Below, piece after piece: positions 34,553-43,963 of a stretch of DNA of 64,000 bases. A program made the position numbers and the translations under genes. The notes under the pieces are model-generated. The model made no database searches. It had not been told where the DNA came from and saw nothing but the letters and a program-made list of their open reading frames with translations. Location of the stretch: NCBI RefSeq assembly GCF_000282035.1, contig NZ_AKKA01000081.1, forward strand, positions 25,195 to 89,194, written 5' to 3'. The stretch comes from Rhizobium sp. CF122 (GTDB lineage Bacteria; Pseudomonadota; Alphaproteobacteria; Rhizobiales; Rhizobiaceae). The stretch's first letter is position 1. The number at the start of each line of letters is the position of its first letter.

Positions 34553-35032
34553 ATGACACAGCGCCTCAACTACGCACAGCAATCACCCGAATTCTTCAAG
34601 AAGCTTTCAGACCTGAGTATGGGACTAAAGGACAGCGTCATCGAACAGAAACTCCGTGACCTCGTCAACATCCGCGCCTCACAGATTAATGGCTGCGGCT
34701 TCTGCCTCGACATGCATGTCAAAGAGGCCAAGATCCACGGCGAAAGCGAACTGCGCCTGTATCATGTCGCGATCTGGCGTGAATCGAACCTCTTTGTTCC
34801 ACGCGAGCGGGCAGCCCTTGCGTGGACCGAAGCCGTCACGAACCTTCCCGAAGGCGGAATCCCCGACGAACTCTACGAGCGGGTCCGCGGCCAGCTCTCG
34901 GAGAAGGAAGTATCCGACCTGACCTTCTCGATCATGGTGATCAATGCCTGGAACCGCGCCAGCATCGCCTTCAAGGCAGTCCCCGGTTCCGCAGACAAGG
35001 CCTACGGCCTCGACAAGGCCGGTCTCAACTAA
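34553..35032 (+). CDS. Carboxymuconolactone decarboxylase / AhpD-like protein
   Basis: A 159-residue helical protein with the redox motif GCGFCLDMH (Cys48, Cys51, His55), the catalytic CxxC-x3-H of alkylhydroperoxidase AhpD-like proteins. The ATG at 34553 has AAGGAG upstream; an earlier in-frame GTG would span the operator. It begins a plus-strand group with an NmrA-like protein, a secreted cupin and an MscS channel, which suggests a response to oxidants or electrophiles. Confidence 0.88.
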   Translation: MTQRLNYAQQSPEFFKKLSDLSMGLKDSVIEQKLRDLVNIRASQINGCGFCLDMHVKEAKIHGESELRLYHVAIWRESNLFVPRERAALAWTEAVTNLPEGGIPDELYERVRGQLSEKEVSDLTFSIMVINAWNRASIAFKAVPGSADKAYGLDKAGLN

Positions 35033-35092
35033 GCCTACGACCTCAAAGCCATCAACACCGCGGCCGACAGCCGCCCTGAAGGGAGAAATCCT

Positions 35093-35845
35093 ATGAAGAT
35101 CGTCATCATCGGCGGGACCGGCCTTATCGGTTCCAAGACAGTTGATCGCCTTAGCAAGCAGGGCCATGAGGTGATTGCCGCCTCTCCAAACACCGGCGTC
35201 AACACGATCACCGGGGAGGGGCTGGCCACGGCACTTGCTGGCACCGAGGTCGTTGTCGATCTCGCCAACTCGCCATCCTTCGAAGACAAGGCGGTGCTGG
35301 AATTCTTCGAGACCTCGGGCCGCAATCTGTTTGCGGCTGAAAAGGCTGCTGGCGTCAAACACCATATAGCGCTTTCGGTCGTCGGAACCGAGCGACTGCA
35401 GGAAAGTGGCTACTTTCGCGGCAAGCTCGCCCAGGAAAAGTTGATCAAGGCTTCCGGCGTTCCGTACACGATTGTTCATTCGACGCAGTTCATGGAGTTT
35501 TTGAGCGGCATCGCACAATCCGGCACGGTCGGCGACACAGTTCACCTTTCACCAGCCTATGTGCAGCCGATCGCCTCCGATGATGTCGCCGACGCGATGG
35601 CAGATGTGACCCTTGCTGCCCCCGTCAACGCAACGATCGAAATTGCCGGCCCTGAGCGCTTCCGGCTCAATGAACTCGTTGCTCGCTACCTCAAGGCGAT
35701 GGGCGATGCCCGCAAGGTCGAACCGGATCCCGAGGCGCGTTATTTCGGCGCCCGGCTGGAGGATGGTTCGCTGGTCTCCGACAACAACCCACGTCTGGGG
35801 CGGATCACCTTCGAGCAATGGTTCGCAACCTCCGCGCGGAAATGA
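35093..35845 (+). CDS. NAD(P)-binding NmrA/SDR-a-like protein
   Basis: A 250-residue protein with the N-terminal motif IVIIGGTGLIGSKTVDRL typical of atypical short-chain dehydrogenases. The middle part has SVVGTERLQESGYFRGKLAQE, with the YxxxK equivalent as YFRGK, and PYTIVHSTQFMEF. Such proteins act as NAD(P)H-dependent reductases or redox sensors. GGGAGAAA precedes the ATG. It lies 60 bases after the AhpD-like gene. Confidence 0.85.
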   Translation: MKIVIIGGTGLIGSKTVDRLSKQGHEVIAASPNTGVNTITGEGLATALAGTEVVVDLANSPSFEDKAVLEFFETSGRNLFAAEKAAGVKHHIALSVVGTERLQESGYFRGKLAQEKLIKASGVPYTIVHSTQFMEFLSGIAQSGTVGDTVHLSPAYVQPIASDDVADAMADVTLAAPVNATIEIAGPERFRLNELVARYLKAMGDARKVEPDPEARYFGARLEDGSLVSDNNPRLGRITFEQWFATSARK

Positions 35846-35906
35846 CCGAGCGCCGCTGCGCCATAGCTCTTAGGTGCAGCGCCCAACCCTTGAAAGGAAT
35901 CTCGAT

Positions 35907-36326
35907 ATGATGAAGTTGATTTTTGTCACGGCTGCCCTTGCAGCGGTATCTTTCAACGTAGCCCTCGCCGATGACGCCGGCGGCAAGGCTTCCAAGGTCA
36001 CGCTCGTCTATGAGCATGAACTGCCGAACGTTCCGGGCAAGAGCATTAAGGGTGTCCTGGTCGAATATGGTCCAGGCGGGTTTTCTGCGGGCCACACCCA
36101 TCCGAACTCCGCCTTCATCTACGCAACGGTTCTGGAAGGCTCCATCCGCAGCCAGGTCAATGATGGGCCGGTGAAGACCTACAAAGCCGGAGAGAGTTTT
36201 TCGGAGATGCCCGGCGATCGTCATGGCGTCAGCGCAAACGGCAGCAAGACAAAGCCTGCAAAGCTGCTTGCGGTCTTCGTGGTTGACACCAACCAGAAGG
36301 AACTGACTTATCCCCTGAAGAAGTAA
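35907..36326 (+). CDS. Secreted cupin domain protein
   Basis: A 139-residue protein with a signal peptide ending in NVALA and a single cupin. The metal-binding motif 1 is YGPGGFSAGHTHPNSAFIYATVLEG, and motif 2 is around EMPGDRHGVS. AAAGGAATC precedes the ATG-ATG pair. It is a periplasmic small-molecule-binding or dioxygenase-like protein of unknown substrate, in the same direction as the AhpD-like gene. Confidence 0.83.
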   Translation: MMKLIFVTAALAAVSFNVALADDAGGKASKVTLVYEHELPNVPGKSIKGVLVEYGPGGFSAGHTHPNSAFIYATVLEGSIRSQVNDGPVKTYKAGESFSEMPGDRHGVSANGSKTKPAKLLAVFVVDTNQKELTYPLKK

Positions 36327-36403
36327 GTCAGTGCGGGCCGGGTGTTGATCGCACACACGGCCCTTCCGCATGAGGCCGCAACCTATCGCGATTGGAGCCT
36401 GCC

Positions 36404-37414
36404 ATGTTCAACGAACAACTCTCGTTGCCGCTTGTTCTGATCAATCTTCTCGGAGTTGCCGGCATTGTCGTATGGCATCTCCAGGGTCGCGACCGTCCAA
36501 CTGCTCGGCTGGTCGTTCAGATCCTGTTTTTCGCAAGCATGACCGCCGTCCTCGCCCTTGCAGGCATTCTGCCGCATCGCGTTGACGAGACGCACTCAAC
36601 CGGCCTCATGGCATTCCTGTCCATCTCAGCCAGGGTACTTTGGTGGACACATCTGGCGTGGACGCTCATCGGCTTCGTGCGCATCTATATCGTTCTGGAG
36701 CGAAGGCCGCGGGAGGCGCGACTGCTGCAGGATCTGATCGTTGCCGTTGTCTATCTTGGTGTGGCCTTGTCCATCCTGGGTTTCGTCTTCAAAGCGCCCA
36801 TCGGCACCTTGGTGGCGACCTCCGGCGTCGTCGCCATCATTTTCGGCCTCGCGCTGCAAAATACGCTCGGCGATGTGTTTTCGGGCATCGCGTTGACATT
36901 GGGGCGCCCTTTTGCCATCGGCGACTGGATCGTGCTCAGCGACGGTACAGAGGGGCGTGTCATCGAGAACAACTGGCGCTCCACATTTCTGCTCACCGGC
37001 GCTCACAACGTGGTCGTTCTGCCGAATAGCGCCCTGGCGAAAGTGGGCCTTACCAATCTAAGCCGTCCTGACGAGACGCATCAGATCACTCTGCTTATCC
37101 GTGTCGCGGCAAGCCACAGTCCGCAGCTCGTCGAGGAGGCGATGCGAACCGCCCTGCAACGCTGCACATACATCGTCCAAGACCCGCCGCCGATCGTCGC
37201 TCTGAAGGGGATCGACGCTGTGGCAATCGAGACCGAATTGCAGTTTCGCGTGACCAGTCCGGCAAACAGGACGCCAGCGAGGAATGAAGTCATCGACCTT
37301 GTCCACAATCACTGCCGGGAAAGCGGCCTCTCCCTTGCGATGCCGCCCCAGAGCTATCTCTACGCATTGCCGGGCGCAAGCGACGTCAAACTGCGCTCAT
37401 CCGGCTCTCTCTAG
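36404..37414 (+). CDS. MscS-type mechanosensitive channel family protein
   Basis: A 336-residue inner membrane protein with four or so N-terminal hydrophobic segments and the MscS pore and beta domain: GVVAIIFGLALQNTLGDVFSGIAL followed by PFAIGDWIVLSDGTEGRVIENNWRST and VVLPNSALAKV. GGAG lies 9 bases before the ATG at 36404; a TTG at 36392 is a longer alternative. It ends the plus-strand group and overlaps the convergent Rrf2 gene by 18 bases. Confidence 0.88.
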   Translation: MFNEQLSLPLVLINLLGVAGIVVWHLQGRDRPTARLVVQILFFASMTAVLALAGILPHRVDETHSTGLMAFLSISARVLWWTHLAWTLIGFVRIYIVLERRPREARLLQDLIVAVVYLGVALSILGFVFKAPIGTLVATSGVVAIIFGLALQNTLGDVFSGIALTLGRPFAIGDWIVLSDGTEGRVIENNWRSTFLLTGAHNVVVLPNSALAKVGLTNLSRPDETHQITLLIRVAASHSPQLVEEAMRTALQRCTYIVQDPPPIVALKGIDAVAIETELQFRVTSPANRTPARNEVIDLVHNHCRESGLSLAMPPQSYLYALPGASDVKLRSSGSL

Positions 37415-37885
37415 CACCCATTCGAAGCTGCTCTTCCAAAGCTCCGCCGGGATATCCCTGGACAGCGTCTCTATCAGATCGGATAGCCTGACGCTGCGTA
37501 GTTTCTGGCGCCACGCTTCGTCGGCTTCCCACATGATGCGCGCCACGGCGCAGGGACCACTTTCGCAGTAGCCGAGCGGCCGGCAGGGGTTGTTGGCTCT
37601 GATATTGTTGCAAACAAAGGTCCGCGCGTTGCCCTCGACCGCCTCGACGATATCAAGAAACGTCAGCTCTGCCGGTGCCTTTGCCAATCGATAGCCGCCC
37701 GACGGACCGAGGGTCGTATCGACGAGACCGGCTTGCGAAAGGCTCTGCAACGCCTTCGAAAGATATTCCTTGGGAAGTCCGTGGAACTCGGCCAGCGCCT
37801 TGGTGGACAGATAGCGGCCCGCAGGCAGACCGGCGAGTATGGCGCAGCAATGTAGCGCCCATTCGACTTGGCTTTTCAGGATCAT
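37397..37885 (-). CDS. Rrf2 family transcriptional regulator
   Basis: A 162-residue regulator. The winged helix (YLSTKALAEFHGLPKEYLSKALQSL) and wing (TTLGPSGGYRLAK) are typical of Rrf2. Four cysteines at 92, 101, 107 and 112 could bind an iron-sulfur cluster or sense oxidants by thiol chemistry; spacing (C-x8-C-x5-C-x4-C) differs from IscR. The start MILKSQVEWALHCC matches the family position. The operator-like repeat at 37921-37941 is 35 bases upstream, so autoregulation is likely. Confidence 0.88.
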   Translation of the reverse strand: MILKSQVEWALHCCAILAGLPAGRYLSTKALAEFHGLPKEYLSKALQSLSQAGLVDTTLGPSGGYRLAKAPAELTFLDIVEAVEGNARTFVCNNIRANNPCRPLGYCESGPCAVARIMWEADEAWRQKLRSVRLSDLIETLSRDIPAELWKSSFEWVLERAG

Positions 37886-37920
37886 CAATTCAGTCCGGAT
37901 CGATGCTGAACCGCATCTAT

Positions 37921-37941
37921 TAAGGATATAAAATATCCCTA
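37921..37941. promoter_or_regulatory. 21-bp inverted repeat, candidate Rrf2 operator
   Basis: TAAGGAT-N7-ATCCCTA; inside it GGATAT-AAA-ATATCC is a perfect 6-bp repeat. It precedes the Rrf2 gene and mirrors the element before the AhpD-like gene. The neighbouring bases to 38103 show no gene. Confidence 0.55.
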
Positions 37942-38103
37942 TTTCACCATGAAGTAAACAGACTGACCTGTGCCGCAATAAAACTTGCCCGCATGCCTCC
38001 AACGATCCAGCAGTATCTCGATACCACTTGGACCAGCGAACCGACTTGCGGCTGCCAATACGCTCGACGCAGCGCTGTCGGAGGGCAGGGGCACAAAGCC
38101 TCG

Positions 38104-39723
38104 CTAGGTCATGTCACGCAGCTTTCGGCCGGTTTCCTGCAGCAGCTTGAAGGCCTGATATCGCCGATCGTGTCTTTCTCTCATCGCACCCGAGGCAGGC
38201 CGGAAGACCTTTGCAATGCGCGACATGACGCCCATCGCGCTTGATATGTCGGAGTAGCAGCCACCGGCAACGGCACCGAGCATGGCAGCGCCAAGCAGCA
38301 CCGGCTCCCGGCTCGTCACGCTGGCAACCTCCGTCGACGTAGTATCGGCGATCATCTGTAGAACGAGAGGGCTGTTTGCTGCACCACCACTGGCTATGAT
38401 GAGGTCGATATCGATCGCCTTGGCTTCTAATGCGTCGAGCAGCTGCCGCAACCCGTAGCCAAGCCCGGCGAGGCCGGCAACGTAAAGCGCAACAAGCGAT
38501 GCTTCATCCTCGTCAAGCGTCAGCCCGGCAATCAACGCACGCGCATCAGGGTCGGCAAATGGCGCGCGGTTGCCCAGGAATTCCGGCACCACAATGATCC
38601 CCCCGGCAAGATCAGCGGCGCCGTCGCCGGCGCGGGCGGCTGCTCGCTCCAAATAACCAATGAGCGACAGACCCTCGACCTTGGCGCGTGCCTCGATTTC
38701 GGCAGCTGCCGGATGCATGGTCACCAGATGGTCGATGGCCGCGCCTGCCGCCGACTGTCCACCCTCGTTCAGCCACAGGCCCGGGACCATCGCTGAAAAA
38801 TACGGACCCCAGACGCCGTCAACAAAGGTCGGCTGCTCTGTGGTCGCCATCGAGCATGCCGAAGTACCGAAGATGTAGGCCAGGCGACGGCCGATCTCGG
38901 CGCTGCCCAACGCTTCGTTCTCGACCGCCCCAAGTGTCCCGATCCCGCCGGCATGCGCATCGATGAGGGCTGCGCCAACCGGTGTCCCGACCAAGAGACC
39001 GAGGTCGGCCGCCGCCTGGCTAGAAAGCCCCGTGCCAAGCGCGGCTCCCGGCGCGACAATTTCCGTCCCAATCCGCTTGAAACCATCTCCTGCCAGATCC
39101 TCAAGCCCAATGGCGCGAAAATAGTCAGCGTCCCAGCGCCCTTCATGGGCGAGATAGGTCCATTTGCATGTCACTGTGCAGACCGATCGCGACAAGCTGC
39201 CGGTCGCACGCCAGGTCAGATAGTCGGAAAGGTCGAAGAAGTGGGATGCAGCGTGATATTGCGCGGGTAGGTGCCGTTTCAGCCACAGGAGCTTCGGAGT
39301 TTCCATTTCCGGCGAGATGCGACCGCCGACATAGCGCAGAACGGCGTGCTCGCCGCCGTTGATCTCGTCGGCTTCCGCAACGGCCCGGTGATCCATCCAG
39401 ACGATGATGTTCCTATCGGGATCGCCGGAACTGTTTATACTGATCGGGCGTCCGTCCTCGGAGACGGCGACCAGCGAGCAGGTCGCGTCAAAGCCGATGC
39501 CGGCGATGGAGGCCGGATCGATGCCCGCCTCTTTGACGGCCTGGCGGACGGTGCGCGACACTGCCCGCCAGATGTCCTCACTGGACTGCTCTACGATGCC
39601 ACCAGCTTCATGCCAGATGGCAATCGGGTGCTTTGCCGATGATAGCAAATCACCGCTCTCGCTGAACACTCCGGTCCGCGCGCTGCCAGTACCGACATCG
39701 ATTCCGAGAAAGTGACGTCTCAT
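38104..39723 (-). CDS. rbtK: FGGY family carbohydrate kinase, probable D-ribulokinase
   Basis: A 539-residue sugar kinase. It starts MRRHFLGIDVGTGSARTGVF, the ASKHA phosphate 1 motif, with GFDATCSLV and WMDHRA in the sugar-binding region; the C-terminal FGGY-type region includes IIASGGAANSPLVLQMIAD. Its length and N-terminal motifs fit the D-ribulokinase subgroup. The gene lies 2 bases after the ribitol dehydrogenase gene, so it most likely phosphorylates D-ribulose to D-ribulose 5-phosphate. It is the last gene of the operon. Confidence 0.85.
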   Translation of the reverse strand: MRRHFLGIDVGTGSARTGVFSESGDLLSSAKHPIAIWHEAGGIVEQSSEDIWRAVSRTVRQAVKEAGIDPASIAGIGFDATCSLVAVSEDGRPISINSSGDPDRNIIVWMDHRAVAEADEINGGEHAVLRYVGGRISPEMETPKLLWLKRHLPAQYHAASHFFDLSDYLTWRATGSLSRSVCTVTCKWTYLAHEGRWDADYFRAIGLEDLAGDGFKRIGTEIVAPGAALGTGLSSQAAADLGLLVGTPVGAALIDAHAGGIGTLGAVENEALGSAEIGRRLAYIFGTSACSMATTEQPTFVDGVWGPYFSAMVPGLWLNEGGQSAAGAAIDHLVTMHPAAAEIEARAKVEGLSLIGYLERAAARAGDGAADLAGGIIVVPEFLGNRAPFADPDARALIAGLTLDEDEASLVALYVAGLAGLGYGLRQLLDALEAKAIDIDLIIASGGAANSPLVLQMIADTTSTEVASVTSREPVLLGAAMLGAVAGGCYSDISSAMGVMSRIAKVFRPASGAMRERHDRRYQAFKLLQETGRKLRDMT

Positions 39724-39725
39724 AT

Positions 39726-40454
39726 CTAGAGATCCGTGCTGTGAGGCAGAATGACGAGGTCGCGGATTGTCACATTCCGCGGCCGCGAGAGCATGAACAT
39801 GACGGCATCAGCCACTTCGCTTGCCTCTATCAGCCCACCTGCTGCGATGGCTTCTTCGAGCTTCGCCTTCGGCCAATCGCTGATCAGGGCCGTGACAACG
39901 GGTCCCGGCGCAACGGCGCCGACGCGAATGCCGTGCTTCATCACCTGTCGGCGAACCGTGTGCACGAAAGCCTGTACCGCAAATTTGGAGGCGGTGTAAA
40001 TCGGCTCCCAAACGACGGGAACGAGACCCGCAATGGAACTGGTCATGATGATGTCGCCGGTCTGCCGCTCAACCATGTGCGGCAGCACGGCCTGAACGGA
40101 ACGGAAGGCGGCATTGATATTGAGGTTCAGCATGCGGTCCCAGGCATCCGGATCTCCCTCAACCACGTCTCCGCCAATATAGGCACCGGCATTGGCGTGG
40201 AAGATATCGAGCTTGCCGAACTTCTCCAGGACCTGCGGCATCATCGTCGCAACACTTTCCGGGCTTGTCAGATCGACGACCAGCGGGAGCGCCTGTGGCC
40301 CCAGTTCGGCGCAGATCCGCTTTAATGAATCCTCAGCCCGGTCAATGAGGGCGACGTTGACACCCTCATTGATCAATGCCTTTGCGCATTCAAGGCCGAT
40401 CCCCGAGGCCGCGCCGGTGATTGCAGCGACCTTTCCAGAAAGTTCCTGTCTCAT
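39726..40454 (-). CDS. rbtD: ribitol 2-dehydrogenase (SDR)
   Basis: A 242-residue short-chain dehydrogenase oxidising ribitol to D-ribulose with NAD. The motifs GKVAAITGAASGIGLECA, DIFHANAGAYIGG, NINAAFR and WEPIYTASKFAVQAFVH match the enteric ribitol dehydrogenase as I remember it. The catalytic Tyr-Lys pair is in YTASK. The ATG at 40454 was chosen because it gives the family N-terminus; the open frame extending upstream overlaps the permease gene. It is cotranscribed with the kinase and importer genes. Confidence 0.85.
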   Translation of the reverse strand: MRQELSGKVAAITGAASGIGLECAKALINEGVNVALIDRAEDSLKRICAELGPQALPLVVDLTSPESVATMMPQVLEKFGKLDIFHANAGAYIGGDVVEGDPDAWDRMLNLNINAAFRSVQAVLPHMVERQTGDIIMTSSIAGLVPVVWEPIYTASKFAVQAFVHTVRRQVMKHGIRVGAVAPGPVVTALISDWPKAKLEEAIAAGGLIEASEVADAVMFMLSRPRNVTIRDLVILPHSTDL

Positions 40455-40480
40455 AGCATTCCTTACCTTTTGTCTGGGTT

Positions 40481-41740
40481 TTACGCGCGTCCGTGGGACA
40501 CTCGCGAACGGCGTGCAAGGGAGTCGACGATAACGGCAATGGCAAGAACGGCGCCGGTGATCATGTAGCGAAGCGACGATGACAGATCGAGCAGCGTCAG
40601 GCCGTTGGCAATCGACTGGATAACGATGATGCCAAGCAGTGCCGAATAGGCGCTGCCGCGGCCGCCGAAGAGGCTTGTGCCACCGATAACGGCAGCGGCT
40701 ATCGCATTCAGGTTGACGTCGCCGGTGCCAGCCTGCTGGCTTGCCGATGCAAGGCGCGCAGCAGACAATACGCCGCCGAGTGCAGCCAGCATCGAGCAGA
40801 GCATGAAGGCGCTCGTGTAGATCAGGCGCACGTTGATGCCGGCGCGGCGCGCGGCCTCGCGATTGCCGCCGACCGCCGTCATCGAGCGGCCCCACTTTGT
40901 GCGGGTCAGCGCATAGCTCATCGCTACGACAAGGCCGACGAAGAGACCGAACATCCACGGAATGCCGCGGTCCTGGTTGAGATAAAAGACGATCAGCTCG
41001 AGCACCACGGTAATAATAACCGCACGGAACACGAGACTGCCAAGCGACTGCGAAGACAGGCTAGCCTCGCGGCGCCGCACGACGGTCCGGTAATCGGTCA
41101 CGAACATCACGATCCCGGGAATGGCGGCCAGAACGTAGGAAACGGGGTCCGGCATGACCAGCAGCTGGCCGAAGTTCACCACTGCAGAGCCGTAGGGCAG
41201 ATTAATCGAACCGGTAGCGCCAAGTAGATAAAGCTGCATGCCGAGAACCGCCAGAAGACCAGCCAGTGTCGAAACGAAGCTCGGCATTCCGAGGCGGTTG
41301 AAGAGCAATGCATAAAGCGCACCGATGACACCGCCGGCGGCAAGAGCAGCGACAATCGCCAGCGCAACCGGCCAGCCTTCGTTGACCCAGAGCATGCCGA
41401 CCAGCGCCGAAGCAAAGCCACTGATCGAGCCCACGGACAGGTCGATCTCGCCAACCATTAAGATGCAGACGATGCCAAGCGAGATGACGCCGACGGTCGA
41501 TGCATCGAAAAGCAAATTGACGAGGTTGTTGGCCGAGAGGAAGATGGGATTGAGCGACGCAAAGACGGTCCAGATGAGAACTAGGCCGACGACGACCGGC
41601 AGCGAGCCTAGATCGCCCGATCTCACGCGATCGGCAAAGGCCCGGATGGCGCCGCTCACGCCGGTTTCATGTTTGACGCGAACGTCGCTCCTATCCAGCA
41701 ACGGTGCGGATGGCGCGCTCTGATTGGCGTTGCTGCTCAT
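40481..41740 (-). CDS. ABC sugar importer permease, RbsC/XylH type
   Basis: A 419-residue inner membrane permease of the CUT2 class with about ten hydrophobic segments. It has the signature ILMVGEIDLSVGSISGFASALVGML and GNREAARRAGINV. The start overlaps the ATPase stop by 4 bases (ATGA). With the dehydrogenase and kinase next to it, it most likely imports ribitol. Confidence 0.87.
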   Translation of the reverse strand: MSSNANQSAPSAPLLDRSDVRVKHETGVSGAIRAFADRVRSGDLGSLPVVVGLVLIWTVFASLNPIFLSANNLVNLLFDASTVGVISLGIVCILMVGEIDLSVGSISGFASALVGMLWVNEGWPVALAIVAALAAGGVIGALYALLFNRLGMPSFVSTLAGLLAVLGMQLYLLGATGSINLPYGSAVVNFGQLLVMPDPVSYVLAAIPGIVMFVTDYRTVVRRREASLSSQSLGSLVFRAVIITVVLELIVFYLNQDRGIPWMFGLFVGLVVAMSYALTRTKWGRSMTAVGGNREAARRAGINVRLIYTSAFMLCSMLAALGGVLSAARLASASQQAGTGDVNLNAIAAAVIGGTSLFGGRGSAYSALLGIIVIQSIANGLTLLDLSSSLRYMITGAVLAIAVIVDSLARRSRVSHGRA

Positions 41741-42558
41741 GGGGTTCCTCCGTTAGTGATCTCGCGCGGCGCCTGGCGTCGGCTTGCCCTGCGGGAGACG
41801 GAATTGTCGGCGGCTCCTGTGATGGCGCTGACGAGTTCCTGATTGGTGGCGTCGGGATAGAATATTCCATTGTTGCGGCCGAGACGCAGGACGACGATGC
41901 GGTCTGCCACGGCCCGCACGTCCTCCATATTGTGGCTGATCATGATCACGCCGAGGCCACGGTCGCGGACCCGTTCGATAAGATTCAAGACCTCCGCCGT
42001 CTGCGCCACGCCGAGCGCAGCGGTCGGCTCGTCGAGCATGATAAGCTTCGGCTCCAACAGCAGCGATCTCGCAATCGCCACCGTCTGACGCTGGCCGCCG
42101 GAAAGCGAGGCGATCGGAATGCGGACACTAGGGATGCGCGCCGACAGCTCATTCAGGAGCTTCCAGGAGCGTACCTCCATCGACACTTCATCGAGCTTTA
42201 GCGGACTGGTCTCCCGGCCAAGGAAGATGTTGGCCACCACATCGAGATTTTCGCAGAGCGCGAGGTCCTGGAAAACCGTCGCAATACCGAGATCAAGTGC
42301 CGTACTGGGGTCAGCAAGCGTTACGGGTTTGCCCGCGAAAGTGATCGTGCCCGATGTCGGCTGGTGGACGCCGGCAAGAATTTTGACAAGTGTCGACTTG
42401 CCCGCACCGTTGTCGCCGACCAGCGCCACGACTTCGCCCGCATGCACGTCGAGATCGATATCCGTCAGGGCCGAAACGGCGCCGAAATTCTTGGAGACGC
42501 CACGCAGGCTGAGCACCAGCTCGCCAGTCGGGGGCGCGTCATGTTGGTTGTCCATCAT
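41737..42558 (-). CDS. ABC sugar importer ATP-binding protein, single-domain FrcA type
   Basis: A 273-residue ATPase with Walker A GDNGAGKST, signature LSGGQRQT and Walker B LIMLDEPTAALG. Most CUT2 importers use a duplicated ATPase near 500 residues; this one has a single domain, like FrcA of the Sinorhizobium fructose importer, and therefore must work as a homodimer. Two adjacent ATGs (42558, 42555) follow GAAAGG; the longer frame to 42615 overlaps the hairpin region and is unlikely. Confidence 0.87.
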   Translation of the reverse strand: MMDNQHDAPPTGELVLSLRGVSKNFGAVSALTDIDLDVHAGEVVALVGDNGAGKSTLVKILAGVHQPTSGTITFAGKPVTLADPSTALDLGIATVFQDLALCENLDVVANIFLGRETSPLKLDEVSMEVRSWKLLNELSARIPSVRIPIASLSGGQRQTVAIARSLLLEPKLIMLDEPTAALGVAQTAEVLNLIERVRDRGLGVIMISHNMEDVRAVADRIVVLRLGRNNGIFYPDATNQELVSAITGAADNSVSRRASRRQAPREITNGGTP

Positions 42559-42605
42559 CGAGGCAAGCCTTTCCGTATGACTTCGTGATGCCTGCAATGA
42601 GCCCC

Positions 42606-42622
42606 CCGGCGACATGCGCCGG
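42606..42622 (-). other. Intercistronic hairpin after binding-protein gene
   Basis: CCGGCG-ACATG-CGCCGG, a perfect 6-bp stem that can extend across one mismatch, lies 21 bases after the binding-protein stop. It resembles the elements at 18465, 27797 and 50052 in position. Confidence 0.45.
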
Positions 42623-42642
42623 AGGACCCTCGGGAGGAGTTC

Positions 42643-43728
42643 TTAGCTGCCGATACCAAGCTTCTTGCAACCCTCGGCGTAACGATCGCCGCAAAGCTGT
42701 TCAGGCGTCTGGATCGGCTTACCGTTGACGGTCTTGTCGATGATTTCGGCCTTCAGGTTCTCTGCAGTCACAAGCGCCGGCGTGAAGAGCTGCGTCGGTG
42801 TGTCGAACAGCTTCGTATCCGCCTTCGGCGTCTCACCGGAAAGCAGTTGCAGTGCGACGTTGGCGGCGGCGGCAGCAACGATCTCACTCGGCTTGGAAAT
42901 CGTGTTGTACTGATCACCAGCAATGATCAGCTGCAGGCCGGCAATCGTCGCGTCATTGCCTGTCACTGGCGGGACCGGATCCACACCGGCAGCCTTGAAG
43001 GCAGCGACTGCGGCACCACCAGTACCGTCATTGGCCGCTACGACACCAATGATCTTCTTGCCGAAGCGGGTAATCTGGCCGCTTGCCCACTGCTGTGCCT
43101 TCGGCGGCGCCCACTCCGGCGTATCGTATTCGGCGAGAACTCGATACCCACCCTCGGCGATGCCGGCATGGATACCCTTCTTGATCAAGCCGGCGGCTGC
43201 GTCGGTCGGAGAGCCGTTGATCTCAAGCAGACCACCGTCTTCTGGTTTGACGTTGTTCTTCTTCAAATGCGCGACGAGCGATACGGCAATCATCTTGCCG
43301 ATCTCTTCATTGTTGAAGGAGACATAGTAGTCGGCTGCCGCGGAAGGGATCGGGCGGTCATAGGCGATAACCTTGACGCCTTGGCTCTGTGCCATCTTCA
43401 CCAACGAGGCAGCAGCGGTGGAGTCAACCGGGTCGAGGATGATCGCCTTGGCCCCTTGCGAGATCGCGGAGTTGAACTGCTGTTGCTGACGGGATGCATC
43501 GCCGTTGGCATTCTGGTAGATCACCTTGCAGCCGGCGCAGAGCTTGGCCATTTCCGCCTGGAAGCCCGGGAAGTCATGCTCTTCGTAACGCGTCGAGCTC
43601 TGGTCGGGCATCAGGAAGGCCACAGTCGCGTCGGTGACTTTGGCCGACTGTGCAAAGACGGACGTTCCGCTGAAAAGGCCGAAGGCCAGGATCGCGGCGC
43701 CTGCGAGTTTCGTTTTGAGTTGCGTCAT
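42643..43728 (-). CDS. ABC sugar importer solute-binding protein, RbsB type
   Basis: A 361-residue periplasmic binding protein of the ribose/galactose class with a signal peptide ending SVFAQ. Its body has SAISQGAKAIILDPVDSTAAASLVKMAQSQGVKVIAYDRPI and GVVAANDGTGGAAVAAFKAAGV, both typical of sugar-binding type I folds. It is the first transport gene of the ribitol operon, after the AraC gene. Confidence 0.88.
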   Translation of the reverse strand: MTQLKTKLAGAAILAFGLFSGTSVFAQSAKVTDATVAFLMPDQSSTRYEEHDFPGFQAEMAKLCAGCKVIYQNANGDASRQQQQFNSAISQGAKAIILDPVDSTAAASLVKMAQSQGVKVIAYDRPIPSAAADYYVSFNNEEIGKMIAVSLVAHLKKNNVKPEDGGLLEINGSPTDAAAGLIKKGIHAGIAEGGYRVLAEYDTPEWAPPKAQQWASGQITRFGKKIIGVVAANDGTGGAAVAAFKAAGVDPVPPVTGNDATIAGLQLIIAGDQYNTISKPSEIVAAAAANVALQLLSGETPKADTKLFDTPTQLFTPALVTAENLKAEIIDKTVNGKPIQTPEQLCGDRYAEGCKKLGIGS

Positions 43729-43963
43729 TTCGGTTTCTCCATTGAAGAGATCGATTGTTGCAGTTACCGTCTCAGGCGCATGGTTGGCCTGAGTGCAAAG
43801 CGCACAAAGCCTCTGCCGGAACCGCGGTCAAAGACCATCGCCGGCCATGCTGCTGAGGCGCACCTGTTATGAATCTGAAGACAAGAGCTCTCGCGCGGAG
43901 GCCGCCACGGTCTCCGTTCGAACTTGCCATCAATGTGTCCTGTCTCCTCCCTGTCCTCCCTAG

